Source: Micromonospora halotolerans
Lineage (GTDB): Bacteria; Actinomycetota; Actinomycetes; Mycobacteriales; Micromonosporaceae
Reading direction: 5' to 3'
NCBI RefSeq assembly: GCF_032108445.1
Contig: NZ_CP134876.1
Location: forward strand, 2,852,001-2,916,000
Length of the DNA stretch: 64,000 nucleotides
Below the pieces are notes generated by a model. That model ran no database searches and was not told the DNA's origin. It saw only the letters and a list, made by a program, of their open reading frames with translations. Positions 1-9,440 of the stretch are shown one piece after another (the stretch's first letter is position 1; every line of letters starts with the position of its first letter). The position numbers and the translations under genes were made by a program.

Positions 1-27
1 CTCGCCGACGCTGCGGTAGTACGGCAT
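1..27 (-). CDS. hmgA: Homogentisate 1,2-dioxygenase, N-terminal 9 residues only
   Basis: Only the first nine codons are in the window. They read MPYYRSVGE leftwards from an ATG at 27, preceded by a clear GGGAGG ribosome site. This N-terminus matches actinobacterial homogentisate dioxygenases, which open the homogentisate ring to maleylacetoacetate. The assignment rests on this short match plus context: the divergent neighbour operon contains fumarylacetoacetase and hpd lies 8 kb away. The rest of the gene lies left of the window. Confidence 0.7.
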
Positions 28-64
28 CTCGCCTCCCGATATGTCCCGTTCTCCGGCCGGTGGC

Positions 65-79
65 GTCCGATAATCGGAC
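65..79. promoter_or_regulatory. Perfect 15-bp palindrome between divergent genes
   Basis: GTCCGATAATCGGAC is a perfect dyad (7-bp arms, central A) lying between hmgA and the gene at 122. It sits just upstream of the -35/-10 boxes of the rightward promoter and about 40 bp from the hmgA start. It looks like an operator for a dimeric regulator controlling both directions. The binding protein is not known from the sequence. Confidence 0.5.
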
Positions 80-83
80 GCAG

Positions 84-113
84 TTGTCCGTTCCTTGTAG
101 CGTCCCGTAGATT
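84..113 (+). promoter_or_regulatory. Promoter of the 122-2255 operon, leaderless
   Basis: A -35 box TTGTCC at 84-89 and a -10 box TAGATT at 108-113 are 18 bp apart. The -10 ends 8 nt before the GTG at 122, so transcription would start at or next to the start codon. No ribosome site is visible there. Confidence 0.5.
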
Positions 114-121
114 CTTGTCTC

Positions 122-979
122 GTGTCAACGCAGGTGCCCCGCCTCTTCGCCGGCCTCGTCGACGACGCGGCGGTCTTCCCGCCCGGCAGCGCCGCGCTGC
201 CGGACGCCGTGACCGCGCATCTCCGACACCGGGCCGGGTGGTACGCCGACCTGGTCGGCCCGCTGCTGCTGCCCGCCTCGGCCCTGCCGGACCTGCCCGA
301 CGTGCTCGCCCCGGAGGCGTCCCTGGCGGTCGGCGTGATCGGCGACGTGCCGGTCGGCCGGCTGGAGGCGGCCCTCGCCGAGGCCGACGCCCGGGTCACC
401 GTCCGCCAGGTCGAGGCGCCCGTGGCCAAGCGCGGCGAGGACCCACAGCCCGGCCTGGCCGACCTGCTCAAGCTCGCCGAGCGCCTCGCCGGCACCGCGG
501 TCTACGCGGAGATCCCCCTGACCTTCGGGCTCCTGAACGCGCTCGACGCCCTCGCTGCGGCGCGGGCCGGCGGGCTGCCCGTGGCCGCCAAGTTCCGCAC
601 CGGCGGGCTGGCCGCCGAACTCTTCCCGACCCCGGTGGAGCTGGCCGCGGTGATCTGCGCCTGCCGGGACCGGGAGCTGCCGTTCAAGCTGACCGCCGGA
701 CTGCACCAGGCGATCCGCCACCGGGACCCGGAGACCGGCTTCACCCACCACGGGTTCGTCAACGTGCTGGCGGCCGCGCTGGCGGCCACCGGAGGCGCCG
801 AGGTCGACGGGGTGGCCGAGCTGCTCGCCGTCACCGACCCGCTCCGGGTGGTCGAGCAGGCCCGGGCACACCAGGACGCCGAGCGCCCGCTCTGGGTCGG
901 CTACGGCTCGTGCAGCATCTCCGAACCACTGACCGATCTGATCCGGCTGGGGCTGGTGAACGGGGGCTACGAGGAATGA
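122..979 (+). CDS. Conserved hypothetical protein in the homogentisate operon
   Basis: This 285-aa protein has no family I can name. It is soluble, with no signal peptide or membrane segment. Repeating short beta/alpha patterns suggest a barrel-like enzyme. Polar candidates for an active site cluster in the middle and C-terminal half: KFRTGG (about 155), PFKLTAGLHQ (about 190) and THHGF (about 210). It lies between hmgA (divergent) and fahA (downstream, same strand, 76-nt gap). That places it in homogentisate catabolism, where the maleylacetoacetate isomerase step has no recognisable gene in this window. A role in that step is only a hypothesis. The GTG start is chosen because of the leaderless promoter. 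Confidence 0.75.
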   Translation: MSTQVPRLFAGLVDDAAVFPPGSAALPDAVTAHLRHRAGWYADLVGPLLLPASALPDLPDVLAPEASLAVGVIGDVPVGRLEAALAEADARVTVRQVEAPVAKRGEDPQPGLADLLKLAERLAGTAVYAEIPLTFGLLNALDALAAARAGGLPVAAKFRTGGLAAELFPTPVELAAVICACRDRELPFKLTAGLHQAIRHRDPETGFTHHGFVNVLAAALAATGGAEVDGVAELLAVTDPLRVVEQARAHQDAERPLWVGYGSCSISEPLTDLIRLGLVNGGYEE

Positions 980-1053
980 GCGAGCGCAGCGAGCGAATCA
1001 GCAGGTTCAGTGCGGTGGTGCCTCATGTCGGCACGGAGCGGAGCGGAGTGGCG
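978..1053. repeat. GAGCGCAGCGAGCGA-type intergenic repeat
   Basis: The spacer between the 285-aa gene and fahA starts with internally repetitive GAGCGAGCGCAGCGAGCGA and continues with GGAGCGGAGCGGAGTGGCGGC. I recall the same kind of sequence from many intergenic sites in Micromonospora genomes, so it is probably a dispersed genus repeat. It runs up to the fahA start and replaces a normal ribosome site. Copy number cannot be judged from this window. Confidence 0.45.
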
Positions 1054-1055
1054 GC

Positions 1056-2255
1056 ATGAGCTGGGTGACGGGTGCCGCGGGTTCGGCGTACGGGGTGGCC
1101 AACCTGCCGTACGGGGTGTTCCGGCAGGGCGACCGCGAGCCGCGGATCGGCGTGCGCATCGGTGACTTCGTGCTGGACCTGGCGGGCGCGGAGGCCGCCG
1201 GGCTGGTGCTGGCCGCCGGCGCGCTGGGTCGGCACACCCTCAACGACTTCATGGCGCTCGGCCGTCCGCAGTGGACCGCCGTGCGACAGCGGATCACCGA
1301 GCTGCTCACCGACCCGGCGCACCGGCCGGCCGTGGAGCCGCTGCTGGTGCCGCTGCGCGAGGTGGAACTGCTGCTCCCGTTCGAGGTCGCCGACTACGTC
1401 GACTTCTACTCGTCCGAGCACCACGCGTCGAACGTCGGGCAGATCTTCCGCCCCGGCCAGCCGCCGCTGCTGCCGAACTGGAAGCACGTGCCGATCGGCT
1501 ACCACGGCCGGGCCGGCACCGTGGTCGTCTCGGGCACCCCCGTGGTGCGCCCGACCGGCCAGCGGGCCACCGCGCAGGGCCCGACCACCGGCGCCTCCGT
1601 CCGGCTGGACATCGAGGCCGAGGTGGGCTTCGTGGTCGGGGTGCCGAGCCGGCTCGGCGACCGGGTCCCGGTCGCGGACTTCGCCGACCACGTCTTCGGC
1701 GTGGTGCTGGTCAACGACTGGTCGGCCCGGGACATCCAGGCCTGGGAGTACCAGCCGCTCGGCCCGTTCCTGGGCAAGTCCTTCGCCACCTCGGTCTCGG
1801 CGTGGGTCACCCCGCTGGACGCGCTGGCCGACGCCTTCGTGCCCGCGCCCGACCAGGACCCGCCGGTCCAGGACTACCTGCACGACACCCCGCACCTCGG
1901 GCTCGACCTGAGCCTGTCGGTCGAGTGGAACGGCGAGCGGGTCGCCGAACCGCCGTTCGCCACCATGTACTGGACCCCGGCCCAGCAGCTCGCCCACCTC
2001 ACCGTCAACGGCGCCGCCCTGCGGACCGGCGACCTCTACGCCTCCGGCACCGTCTCCGGGCCGGAGCGCGGGCAGGTCGGCTCGTTCCTGGAACTGACCT
2101 GGGGCGGCGCCGAGCCGGTCAAGTTCGCCGACGGCGCCGAGCGAACCTTCCTTGAGGACGGCGACACCGTCACGATCACCGCCACCGCGCCCGGCCCGGA
2201 CGGCACCACGATCGCCCTCGGCGAGGTCAGCGGCAGCATCCTGCCGGCGCGCTGA
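1056..2255 (+). CDS. fahA: Fumarylacetoacetase
   Basis: A 399-aa fumarylacetoacetate hydrolase, the last enzyme of tyrosine/homogentisate breakdown. It cleaves fumarylacetoacetate to fumarate and acetoacetate in the cytosol. The N-terminal FAH domain contains NLPYGVF. The catalytic domain has DYVDFYSSEHH (metal Asp and catalytic His), LPNWKHVPIGYHGR, the metal-binding Glu pair in IEAEVGF, and VNDWSARDIQ...GKSF with the Asp and Lys of the active site. Length fits the family (about 400-420 aa). It is second in the operon starting at 122. The fumarate product could feed the fumarases at 10.9 and 15.9 kb. Confidence 0.95.
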   Translation: MSWVTGAAGSAYGVANLPYGVFRQGDREPRIGVRIGDFVLDLAGAEAAGLVLAAGALGRHTLNDFMALGRPQWTAVRQRITELLTDPAHRPAVEPLLVPLREVELLLPFEVADYVDFYSSEHHASNVGQIFRPGQPPLLPNWKHVPIGYHGRAGTVVVSGTPVVRPTGQRATAQGPTTGASVRLDIEAEVGFVVGVPSRLGDRVPVADFADHVFGVVLVNDWSARDIQAWEYQPLGPFLGKSFATSVSAWVTPLDALADAFVPAPDQDPPVQDYLHDTPHLGLDLSLSVEWNGERVAEPPFATMYWTPAQQLAHLTVNGAALRTGDLYASGTVSGPERGQVGSFLELTWGGAEPVKFADGAERTFLEDGDTVTITATAPGPDGTTIALGEVSGSILPAR

Positions 2256-2274
2256 GTCGTCCTGTTCACTCTCC

Positions 2275-2307
2275 GTCCCCGGTCGCACCCGCTGTGCGAC
2301 CGGGGAC
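2275..2307 (+). terminator. Rho-independent-type hairpin after fahA
   Basis: GTCCCCGGTCGCAC pairs with GTGCGACCGGGGAC around a 5-nt loop. It is followed by a short pyrimidine-rich stretch rather than a true U-tract. It closes the operon 122-2255. Confidence 0.75.
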
Positions 2308-2396
2308 GTTTCCTTCGCCGTTGATCGTCGCGGATTGCGTACGCCCCGGCGGTGCGGGCCGGGGCGCACCCGAGTGGAACAGGAAGGACCGCGAGG

Positions 2397-2606
2397 ATGA
2401 CCGAGTTGACCGGCGCCATCTGGCGCACCAGCAGCCGCTCCAACGATCAGGGCCTCTGCGTCGAGGTGGCGACCAACGTGGTCGCCGCGCACGGCGTGGT
2501 GGGCGTACGCGACTCGAAGGACCGCCAGGGTCCCGCGCTCGCGGTCAGCCCACCGGGCTGGACCGCGTTCGTCGCCGCGATCCGGGGTGACGCCTTCCGC
2601 TCCTGA
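2397..2606 (+). CDS. DUF397 domain protein, orphan
   Basis: A 69-aa protein with the DUF397 signature: GAIWRTSSRSND near the N-terminus, CVEVA, then VRDSKDRQGPAL and a C-terminal WTAFVAAIR. Start at ATG 2397, with GGAAGG about 12 nt upstream. DUF397 proteins are actinobacterial and usually sit directly after an XRE/Scr1-type helix-turn-helix regulator with which they act. No such partner is present here, so this is a solitary copy flanked by two hairpins. Its partner may be encoded elsewhere. Confidence 0.8.
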   Translation: MTELTGAIWRTSSRSNDQGLCVEVATNVVAAHGVVGVRDSKDRQGPALAVSPPGWTAFVAAIRGDAFRS

Positions 2607-2620
2607 CCGCTCACCGCGCC

Positions 2621-2644
2621 CGGTGCCCCGCGATCGGGGCACCG
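2621..2644 (+). terminator. Hairpin after DUF397 gene
   Basis: CGGTGCCCCG pairs perfectly with CGGGGCACCG across a CGAT loop, 15 nt after the DUF397 stop. There is no U-tract, which is common for GC-rich actinobacteria. Confidence 0.55.
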
Positions 2645-2716
2645 GTGGTGGAAATGTCACCGCAAGGCTCCCCTTACCCGGTGACGGCCCGTACCGTGGA
2701 CGACACGGGAGGTGCC

Positions 2717-3199
2717 ATGTCGACGGTGACGGTTTCCGCATTCATCGAAGCGCAGGACGTCGACGTCTGGCGGCTCCTCACCGACCTCCCGGCGCGGGCC
2801 GACTGGCTCTCCGCGGTCGGCGACGTCGAGATCCTCACCTCGGGCGACCTCGGGGCCGGCACCGCCTGGCGGGAGACCCGGGTGCGACCCGACGGCGTCG
2901 CCGAGCCGGAGGAGTTCCTGGTGGTCGAGGCGGTCGCCCCGGCGCGGCTGGTGCTCAGCTCGCGGGGCGCGGGCGCGGACTACCGGATCACCTGGACGCT
3001 GCGCACCGTCGAGCGCCGGCGGCGCGGCTGCACCGAGGTCACCGTCGAGCACGAGGCGGTGCCGACCCGCCCGTACGGCCGGGTGCTGGCGCTGATCCTC
3101 GGCGGTCTGGCGGCCCGTGCGGTCGAGGGTGCCCTCCGCCGGGACCTGGCCGACCTGGCGCTGGCCGTCGGGCCCACCCGGTCCGCCGAGGCCGCCTGA
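2717..3199 (+). CDS. SRPBCC family protein (polyketide cyclase/dehydrase-like)
   Basis: A 160-aa START-like protein. It shows the usual order of the fold: an N-terminal strand (VTVSAFIEA), the VWRLLTDLPARADWLSAV segment, a string of strands, and a long C-terminal helix. Such proteins form a hydrophobic pocket that binds a lipid or small molecule, and their substrates vary. Start at ATG 2717 is set by GGGAGGT six nt upstream; a longer reading from 2645 has no ribosome site. It stands alone between the DUF397 gene and a PQQ-repeat protein, so the ligand cannot be inferred. Confidence 0.8.
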   Translation: MSTVTVSAFIEAQDVDVWRLLTDLPARADWLSAVGDVEILTSGDLGAGTAWRETRVRPDGVAEPEEFLVVEAVAPARLVLSSRGAGADYRITWTLRTVERRRRGCTEVTVEHEAVPTRPYGRVLALILGGLAARAVEGALRRDLADLALAVGPTRSAEAA

Positions 3200-3262
3200 G
3201 CCGACCCCGCCGGCGGATCTGGCCCCCGGCCGGGCGCGCGGCCCCCGGGGACCGCCGCTGGG

Positions 3263-3280
3263 TAGGGTGCCGGGCGGAGG
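3263..3280 (+). promoter_or_regulatory. -10 box and ribosome site of the PQQ-repeat gene
   Basis: TAGGGT at 3263-3268 is a good actinobacterial -10 box. GGAGG at 3276-3280 lies 6 nt before the ATG at 3287. The transcript would have a very short leader. Confidence 0.45.
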
Positions 3281-3286
3281 TGCGGC

Positions 3287-4540
3287 ATGGGCAAGCCCGC
3301 GGGGCGGCGGATCATGGTGGCGGTCGTGGCGGTGCTGGCCGTCGCGGCGGCGGCCGCCGTGGTCGTCCGGGTCCTCGCGCCCGCCGAGGTCGAGACGGTC
3401 GCCCGGGGGGCGTACCCGGCCGCGCCGACGCCGCCGGTCGGGGTGATCGGCCGGCTGCCGGTGGCGCCGCTGGTCGTGGACGGCCGGCTCCGCGTCTACG
3501 CGGGCGCCCGCCAGGTGTACGCGGACCAGCCCGTCTCCGGGAAGCACCGGGTCACCCCGTTCTGGTCGTACCGCCGCTGGCCGGCCAAGCTGGTCGGGGT
3601 GCTCGCCGAGGGCACCACGGTGGTCAGTCGCTGGTCGGACGGGAAGCTGGTGGCGCTGGACGCGCGTACCGGGCGGGTCGCCTGGCGGGCCGACGGGCCG
3701 GAGCCCGGCGACGTGCCGAAGCCCCGCCGCACCTACGCCGCCACGGTCTGGGATCCGGCGGGCCTGCACGTCACCCGGTCCGCCGACGGCCGCACGGTGC
3801 TGGTCGCGGCCGGTCCCGGCGGGGTCGGCGGGTACGCCCTGGCGGACGGCCGACGGCTGTGGCGTTCGGAGGTGGCGCGGGGCTGCCGCGCCGACGTGGG
3901 CACCACGGCCGCCGGCGAGCTGCTCGGGGTCGACTCCTGCGCCGGGCCGGCAACGGTCGAGTTCCGGGACGCGGCCACCGGCGCGGTACGGACCCGCTGG
4001 CGCCCGCCGGACGCCCCGGAGCAGCTCGTGGTGACGCCGCTCGGCTGCCGGGACGGGAACTCGGCCTGCCGCGGGCTGCGTACCTCCGGGCGGGGCGACG
4101 AGACCGGCCGGGGCTGGCTGGTGCCCGGCGCGGGTGCGCCGGTTGCCGCTCCCGCCCTGGACGGCCCGGACAGCGAGCTGGACGGCGAGCACGCGGTGGG
4201 CGCCGCGGGCGGCGTGGTCACCGGGCGGTCGGCCCGCACCGGCGCCCAGGTGTGGCGCCGGGACGACCTGGGGCAGGTCCGGATCCTGGCGGTCGAGCCG
4301 GGCCGGGTGCACCTGCTGACCGGGGCGCGGGAGCTGGTCACGATCGATCCGGCCACCGGGGCGGAGCGGTCGCGGTTCACCATGGACATCGGCCGGGACG
4401 GGACCGGGTGGCAGCCCGGCCGGGCGCACGCGGTGGACGGCTACGTTGCGGTGGAACGGCTCCGCGAGCGGGCCCGCCCGGACGACGACGACCAGGGGTA
4501 CTTCCTGATGGCCGAGCCGGTGCTCCTGGCCCGTACCTGA
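3287..4540 (+). CDS. Membrane-anchored PQQ-like beta-propeller protein
   Basis: A 417-aa protein with a single N-terminal hydrophobic segment (about residues 9-30), then an extracytoplasmic domain of repeated propeller blades. Typical blade motifs are LVALDARTGRVAWRADG (about 125), ALADGRRLWRSE, VTGRSARTGAQVWRRDD (about 305) and LVTIDPATGAERSRF (about 345). These A.T/DG..W repeats define the PQQ-like fold; no PQQ-binding enzyme residues are evident, so it is more likely a binding or scaffold protein. A similar protein is encoded at 9441, on the other side of the hpd operon. It ends at a strong convergent hairpin. Confidence 0.8.
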   Translation: MGKPAGRRIMVAVVAVLAVAAAAAVVVRVLAPAEVETVARGAYPAAPTPPVGVIGRLPVAPLVVDGRLRVYAGARQVYADQPVSGKHRVTPFWSYRRWPAKLVGVLAEGTTVVSRWSDGKLVALDARTGRVAWRADGPEPGDVPKPRRTYAATVWDPAGLHVTRSADGRTVLVAAGPGGVGGYALADGRRLWRSEVARGCRADVGTTAAGELLGVDSCAGPATVEFRDAATGAVRTRWRPPDAPEQLVVTPLGCRDGNSACRGLRTSGRGDETGRGWLVPGAGAPVAAPALDGPDSELDGEHAVGAAGGVVTGRSARTGAQVWRRDDLGQVRILAVEPGRVHLLTGARELVTIDPATGAERSRFTMDIGRDGTGWQPGRAHAVDGYVAVERLRERARPDDDDQGYFLMAEPVLLART

Positions 4541-4604
4541 TCACCCGGGTTATTCGACAAAACGGACAAAAGGCACTAGAGTTCCCTTATATGGTCGGTG
4601 AGGC

Positions 4605-4647
4605 GTCCGGGGCCGGTCCGTAGGGGGTTGACGGACCGGCCCCGGAC
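4605..4647. terminator. Bidirectional terminator hairpin
   Basis: A 17-bp perfect stem (GTCCGGGGCCGGTCCGT with its complement) and a 9-nt loop lie between the convergent PQQ-repeat gene and the aminotransferase gene. Confidence 0.8.
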
Positions 4648-4655
4648 CTGCGCCG

Positions 4656-5759
4656 TCAGGCCACCGCGGCCTCGGCGGCGACCAGGAAGGCGTCGTTCTC
4701 GGCCGGGGTGCCGATGGTGACCCGCACGCCGTCGCCGGGGAACGGCCGGACGATAACGCCGCGCGCCTCGCACGCCCGGCCGAACTCGACGGCCCGCTCG
4801 CCCAGCGGCAGCCAGACGAAGTTGGCCTGGCTGTCCGGCACGTCCGGGACGAACTTGCGCAGCGCCTCGGTGACCCGGTCCCGCTCGGCGACGACCAGCG
4901 CGCAGCGGCGCTCGACCTCGTCGGCCTGCGCGAGCGCGGCCAGCGCGCCCGCCTGCGCGGCCATGCTGGTCGAGAAGGGGGTGACCACCTTGCGCACGGC
5001 GGCGGCCACGGTCGGCTCGGCGACCAGCCAGCCGATCCGCAGGCCGGCCAGGCCCCACGCCTTGGACAGGGTGCGCAGCACCGCCACGTTCGGCCGGTCC
5101 AGGTAGCTCAGGCCGTCCGGAACCTGGGCGTCGGTGACGAACTCCCGGTACGCCTCGTCGATCACCACGAGCACGTCGTCCGGCACCGCGTCCAGGAAGC
5201 AGTCCAGCTCGGCCTTCCGGACCGCCGTGCCGGTCGGGTTGTTCGGGTTGCAGACCAGGATCATCCGGGTCCGGTCGGTCACCGCCGCCGCCATCGAGGC
5301 CAGGTCGTGGCCGTGGCCGGCGTCGTTCGGCACCCGCACGCTGGTCGCGCCGCTGGTCGCCGCGATGATCGGGTACGCCTCGAAGGACCGCCACGAGTAG
5401 AGCAGCTCGTCGCCGGGCAGGCAGGTGGCCCGGACCAGGTGCTCGGCCAGCGCCACCGAGCCGCAGCCGGTGGCGATCCGGTCGGCGTCCACGCCGTACC
5501 GCTCGGCGAGGGCCTGGCGCAACGCCACCACGCCCATGTCGGGGTAGCGGTGCGAACCGGCCACCGCCTCGGTGACCGCCTCCACGACGCCGGGCAGCGG
5601 GCCGTACGGGACCTCGTTGCTGGCCAGCTTGATCGCCTCGGGCAGGCCCAGCTCGCGGGCCAGGTCGGCCGGGCTGCGGCCGGGCACGTAGTTGGGCAGC
5701 GCGTCCAGGTCGGCGCGGGTGAGCCGCAGCGGAGGATGGTGACGTCCGGTGTCGGTCAT
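4656..5759 (-). CDS. pat: Aromatic amino acid / histidinol-phosphate aminotransferase (Pat/HisC family)
   Basis: A 367-aa fold-type I PLP aminotransferase. Visible motifs are AIKLASNE (about 42-49), GCGSVALAEH (98-107), NPNNPTGT (171-178), DEAY (201-204) and the PLP lysine K233 in TLSKAWGLAGLRIGW. The C-terminus has QANFVWLPLG and VRVTIG. HisC and the actinobacterial aromatic transaminase Pat share these motifs; the overall resemblance to mycobacterial Pat and the operon with hpd favour tyrosine/phenylalanine to keto acid conversion. Its ATG overlaps the TGA of the upstream RDD gene (ATGA), so the two are translationally coupled. Annotation as a second hisC would be the main alternative. Confidence 0.85.
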   Translation of the reverse strand: MTDTGRHHPPLRLTRADLDALPNYVPGRSPADLARELGLPEAIKLASNEVPYGPLPGVVEAVTEAVAGSHRYPDMGVVALRQALAERYGVDADRIATGCGSVALAEHLVRATCLPGDELLYSWRSFEAYPIIAATSGATSVRVPNDAGHGHDLASMAAAVTDRTRMILVCNPNNPTGTAVRKAELDCFLDAVPDDVLVVIDEAYREFVTDAQVPDGLSYLDRPNVAVLRTLSKAWGLAGLRIGWLVAEPTVAAAVRKVVTPFSTSMAAQAGALAALAQADEVERRCALVVAERDRVTEALRKFVPDVPDSQANFVWLPLGERAVEFGRACEARGVIVRPFPGDGVRVTIGTPAENDAFLVAAEAAVA

Positions 5760-6775
5760 GGGGTGTCTCCCGGGGGGTTGGCGCGGTCGCGCGGGGTGGT
5801 ACGGGTGTCGGGCCGGGTGCGGGGCAACTGGACCACCACGGTCTGCGCCCGTTTGTCGTGCAGGGCCTGGCGCAGCGGCTGGTCGAAGAGCGGGGAGACC
5901 GCGTCCACGAACTGGAGCACCAGGCCCAGGCCGCAGCAGTACCAGAGCAGGGTGGGCAGGCCGAGGGTGCTCCAGCGCCGGGTGGCCCGGCCGAAGCCGA
6001 GCGGTTGATCCCCCTCGACCGGCAGCGCCCGGACGCCCACCAGCCGCTTGCCGAAGGTCTGGCCGCGGGCGGCCATCGAGGGCACCTCGTACGCGAACCA
6101 GAGCGCGGTGGCGATCAGCAGGATGGCGATCTGGAGCCCGGCAGCCTGGTCGCCCGGCTGGGGCAGCCCGTCGGTGGAGGTGTCCCCGGCCAGCGACCGG
6201 CGCACCGACTCCCGCAGGTACGGCGAGATCTCCTCGACGTAGCGCCAGACGAACCAGCCGTTGACCACGGCGTTGAGCAGGAACACCACGCCGAGGTCGA
6301 TCAGGCGGGCGACCAGTCGGGCGCCGTACGAGGCGAGCGGCAGCCCGTGTGGGCGCGGCGCCGGGGGTCGCCCCGGCCAGCCGGGGTACGGCCAGCCCGG
6401 CGGCGGCCCCTGCTGGCCCGGCTGGCCCGGTTGGCCAGCCCATGGGCCGGGCTGTCCGGGCTGTCCGGGCTGTCCCGGCCACGGGCCGGCCTGCCCCGGC
6501 CACGGCTGTCCCGGTCCACCGGCTGGCGGGCCCGGGTACGGCCCGGGCGCCGGCGCGCCGGGATGCGTGCCCGGCGCCGGGGCCGGCTGGCCCGCGTGCG
6601 GCGCGGCGGAGGTGGGGGCCGGTGCGGCGGCGGCGGGGGCCGGCTCGGGCGGCGGTGGTCCGTCGGGCGGGGTGGTGTCGACGGGGATCGGCGCGCCGAG
6701 CCACCCCTCGCCGTCCCAGTACCGGCGGGTCTCGGGGTCGGCGGGGTCGACGTACCAGCCGGGTTGCACGCTCAC
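5756..6775 (-). CDS. RDD family membrane protein with DUF2510 and Pro/Gly-rich linker
   Basis: A 339-aa protein in three parts. An N-terminal DUF2510 motif (PGWYVDPADPETRRYWDGEGW) comes first. A low-complexity Pro/Gly/Ala linker of about 120 residues follows, including repeated PGQPGQPG units. The C-terminal RDD domain has LVARLIDLGVVFLLNAVV and GKRLVGVRAL. RDD domains are small multi-helix membrane modules of mostly unknown function. The GTG at 6775 is preferred because an upstream ATG would overlap the previous gene. It is the third gene of hpd-RDD-RDD-pat. Confidence 0.8.
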   Translation of the reverse strand: MSVQPGWYVDPADPETRRYWDGEGWLGAPIPVDTTPPDGPPPPEPAPAAAAPAPTSAAPHAGQPAPAPGTHPGAPAPGPYPGPPAGGPGQPWPGQAGPWPGQPGQPGQPGPWAGQPGQPGQQGPPPGWPYPGWPGRPPAPRPHGLPLASYGARLVARLIDLGVVFLLNAVVNGWFVWRYVEEISPYLRESVRRSLAGDTSTDGLPQPGDQAAGLQIAILLIATALWFAYEVPSMAARGQTFGKRLVGVRALPVEGDQPLGFGRATRRWSTLGLPTLLWYCCGLGLVLQFVDAVSPLFDQPLRQALHDKRAQTVVVQLPRTRPDTRTTPRDRANPPGDTP

Positions 6776-6797
6776 GGCCGTGCCTCGCGGTGCTCGC

Positions 6798-7511
6798 TCA
6801 CGGTGCAACCTTAACGACGACCGTTCCGGCGAACTTGTCGTGCAGGCACTGCTGCCAGGGCTTGTCCCAGAGCTGCCAGAACCCGTCGAGGTAGTTGGCG
6901 AAGGGCACCAGCGAGCCGGCGACGAACTCCACCAGGTACCGCCGGCCGAGGACGCCCCGGGTCAGCGGCGCGCTCGGGTCGAGCGGGACGATGCGCAGCT
7001 TCATCGCCTTCTTGCCGAGCGTCTGGCCGGTCCGGCGGGCGTACTCGACGTGGTAGAGCCAGTAGAAGGCGAACATCACCAGCACCAGCCCGGCCTCGGC
7101 GAGCAGGAACGGCAGGAAGAAGTCGGTCAGCATGGTGGCCGGGTCGGGCTCGGCCATCGTCCCGTCCGGTGCGACCGTCATCATCTCGTTGAACATCCGG
7201 AACCACAGCCAGAGGAAGACCGGCAGGAAGAGCACCATGGCCACTCCGTAGGCCACCGCGGTGTCGATCAGCCAGGCCACCAGCCGGTCGGCGAACCCGG
7301 CCAGCGGCTGCCCGTTGGGGGCCCGGGTGGGCGGCACGAAGGCGGCGTGCGGGGCGTACCCCGGGGGTGGTGGCGGGTAGCTCGGCAGCCCGGCGTACGT
7401 GGGCGGAGTGCGCTGCGGTGGCGGCAGGTACGGCCCGGACGGCGGCGCGAAGCCGCCGCCCGCGGGCGGGGGCCCGGCGGGCGGCGGAGACGCGGGGGAA
7501 GGCTCGGTCAC
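6798..7511 (-). CDS. RDD family membrane protein
   Basis: A 237-aa protein with a Pro/Gly/Tyr-rich N-terminal tail of about 75 residues and a C-terminal RDD domain: GFADRLVAWLIDTAVAYGVAMVLFLPVF, a second hydrophobic helix (FFLPFLLAEAGLVLVMFAFYWLYH), and TLGKKAMKLRIV. It starts 10 nt after the hpd stop and ends 22 nt before the next RDD gene, so it is part of the same transcript. Its role with tyrosine catabolic enzymes is not known. Membrane anchoring or substrate/product traffic is speculation. Confidence 0.8.
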   Translation of the reverse strand: MTEPSPASPPPAGPPPAGGGFAPPSGPYLPPPQRTPPTYAGLPSYPPPPPGYAPHAAFVPPTRAPNGQPLAGFADRLVAWLIDTAVAYGVAMVLFLPVFLWLWFRMFNEMMTVAPDGTMAEPDPATMLTDFFLPFLLAEAGLVLVMFAFYWLYHVEYARRTGQTLGKKAMKLRIVPLDPSAPLTRGVLGRRYLVEFVAGSLVPFANYLDGFWQLWDKPWQQCLHDKFAGTVVVKVAP

Positions 7512-7521
7512 GCGGACAGTG

Positions 7522-9359
<1,838 letters not shown>

Positions 9360-9440
9360 CACGGCGGCCCACCGAGAAAGCGGCGCGACACGGCCGTTCG
9401 GGGGGCCGGTGCACCGGTGATCGTCGCTACCGTGTGCGGT

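Noticed and set aside
1023..2741. Long minus-strand frame opposite fahA and similar long antisense frames throughout
   Set aside because: In GC-rich DNA, open frames opposite real genes are expected from codon bias; these are Arg/Gly/Pro/Ala-rich and match no family.
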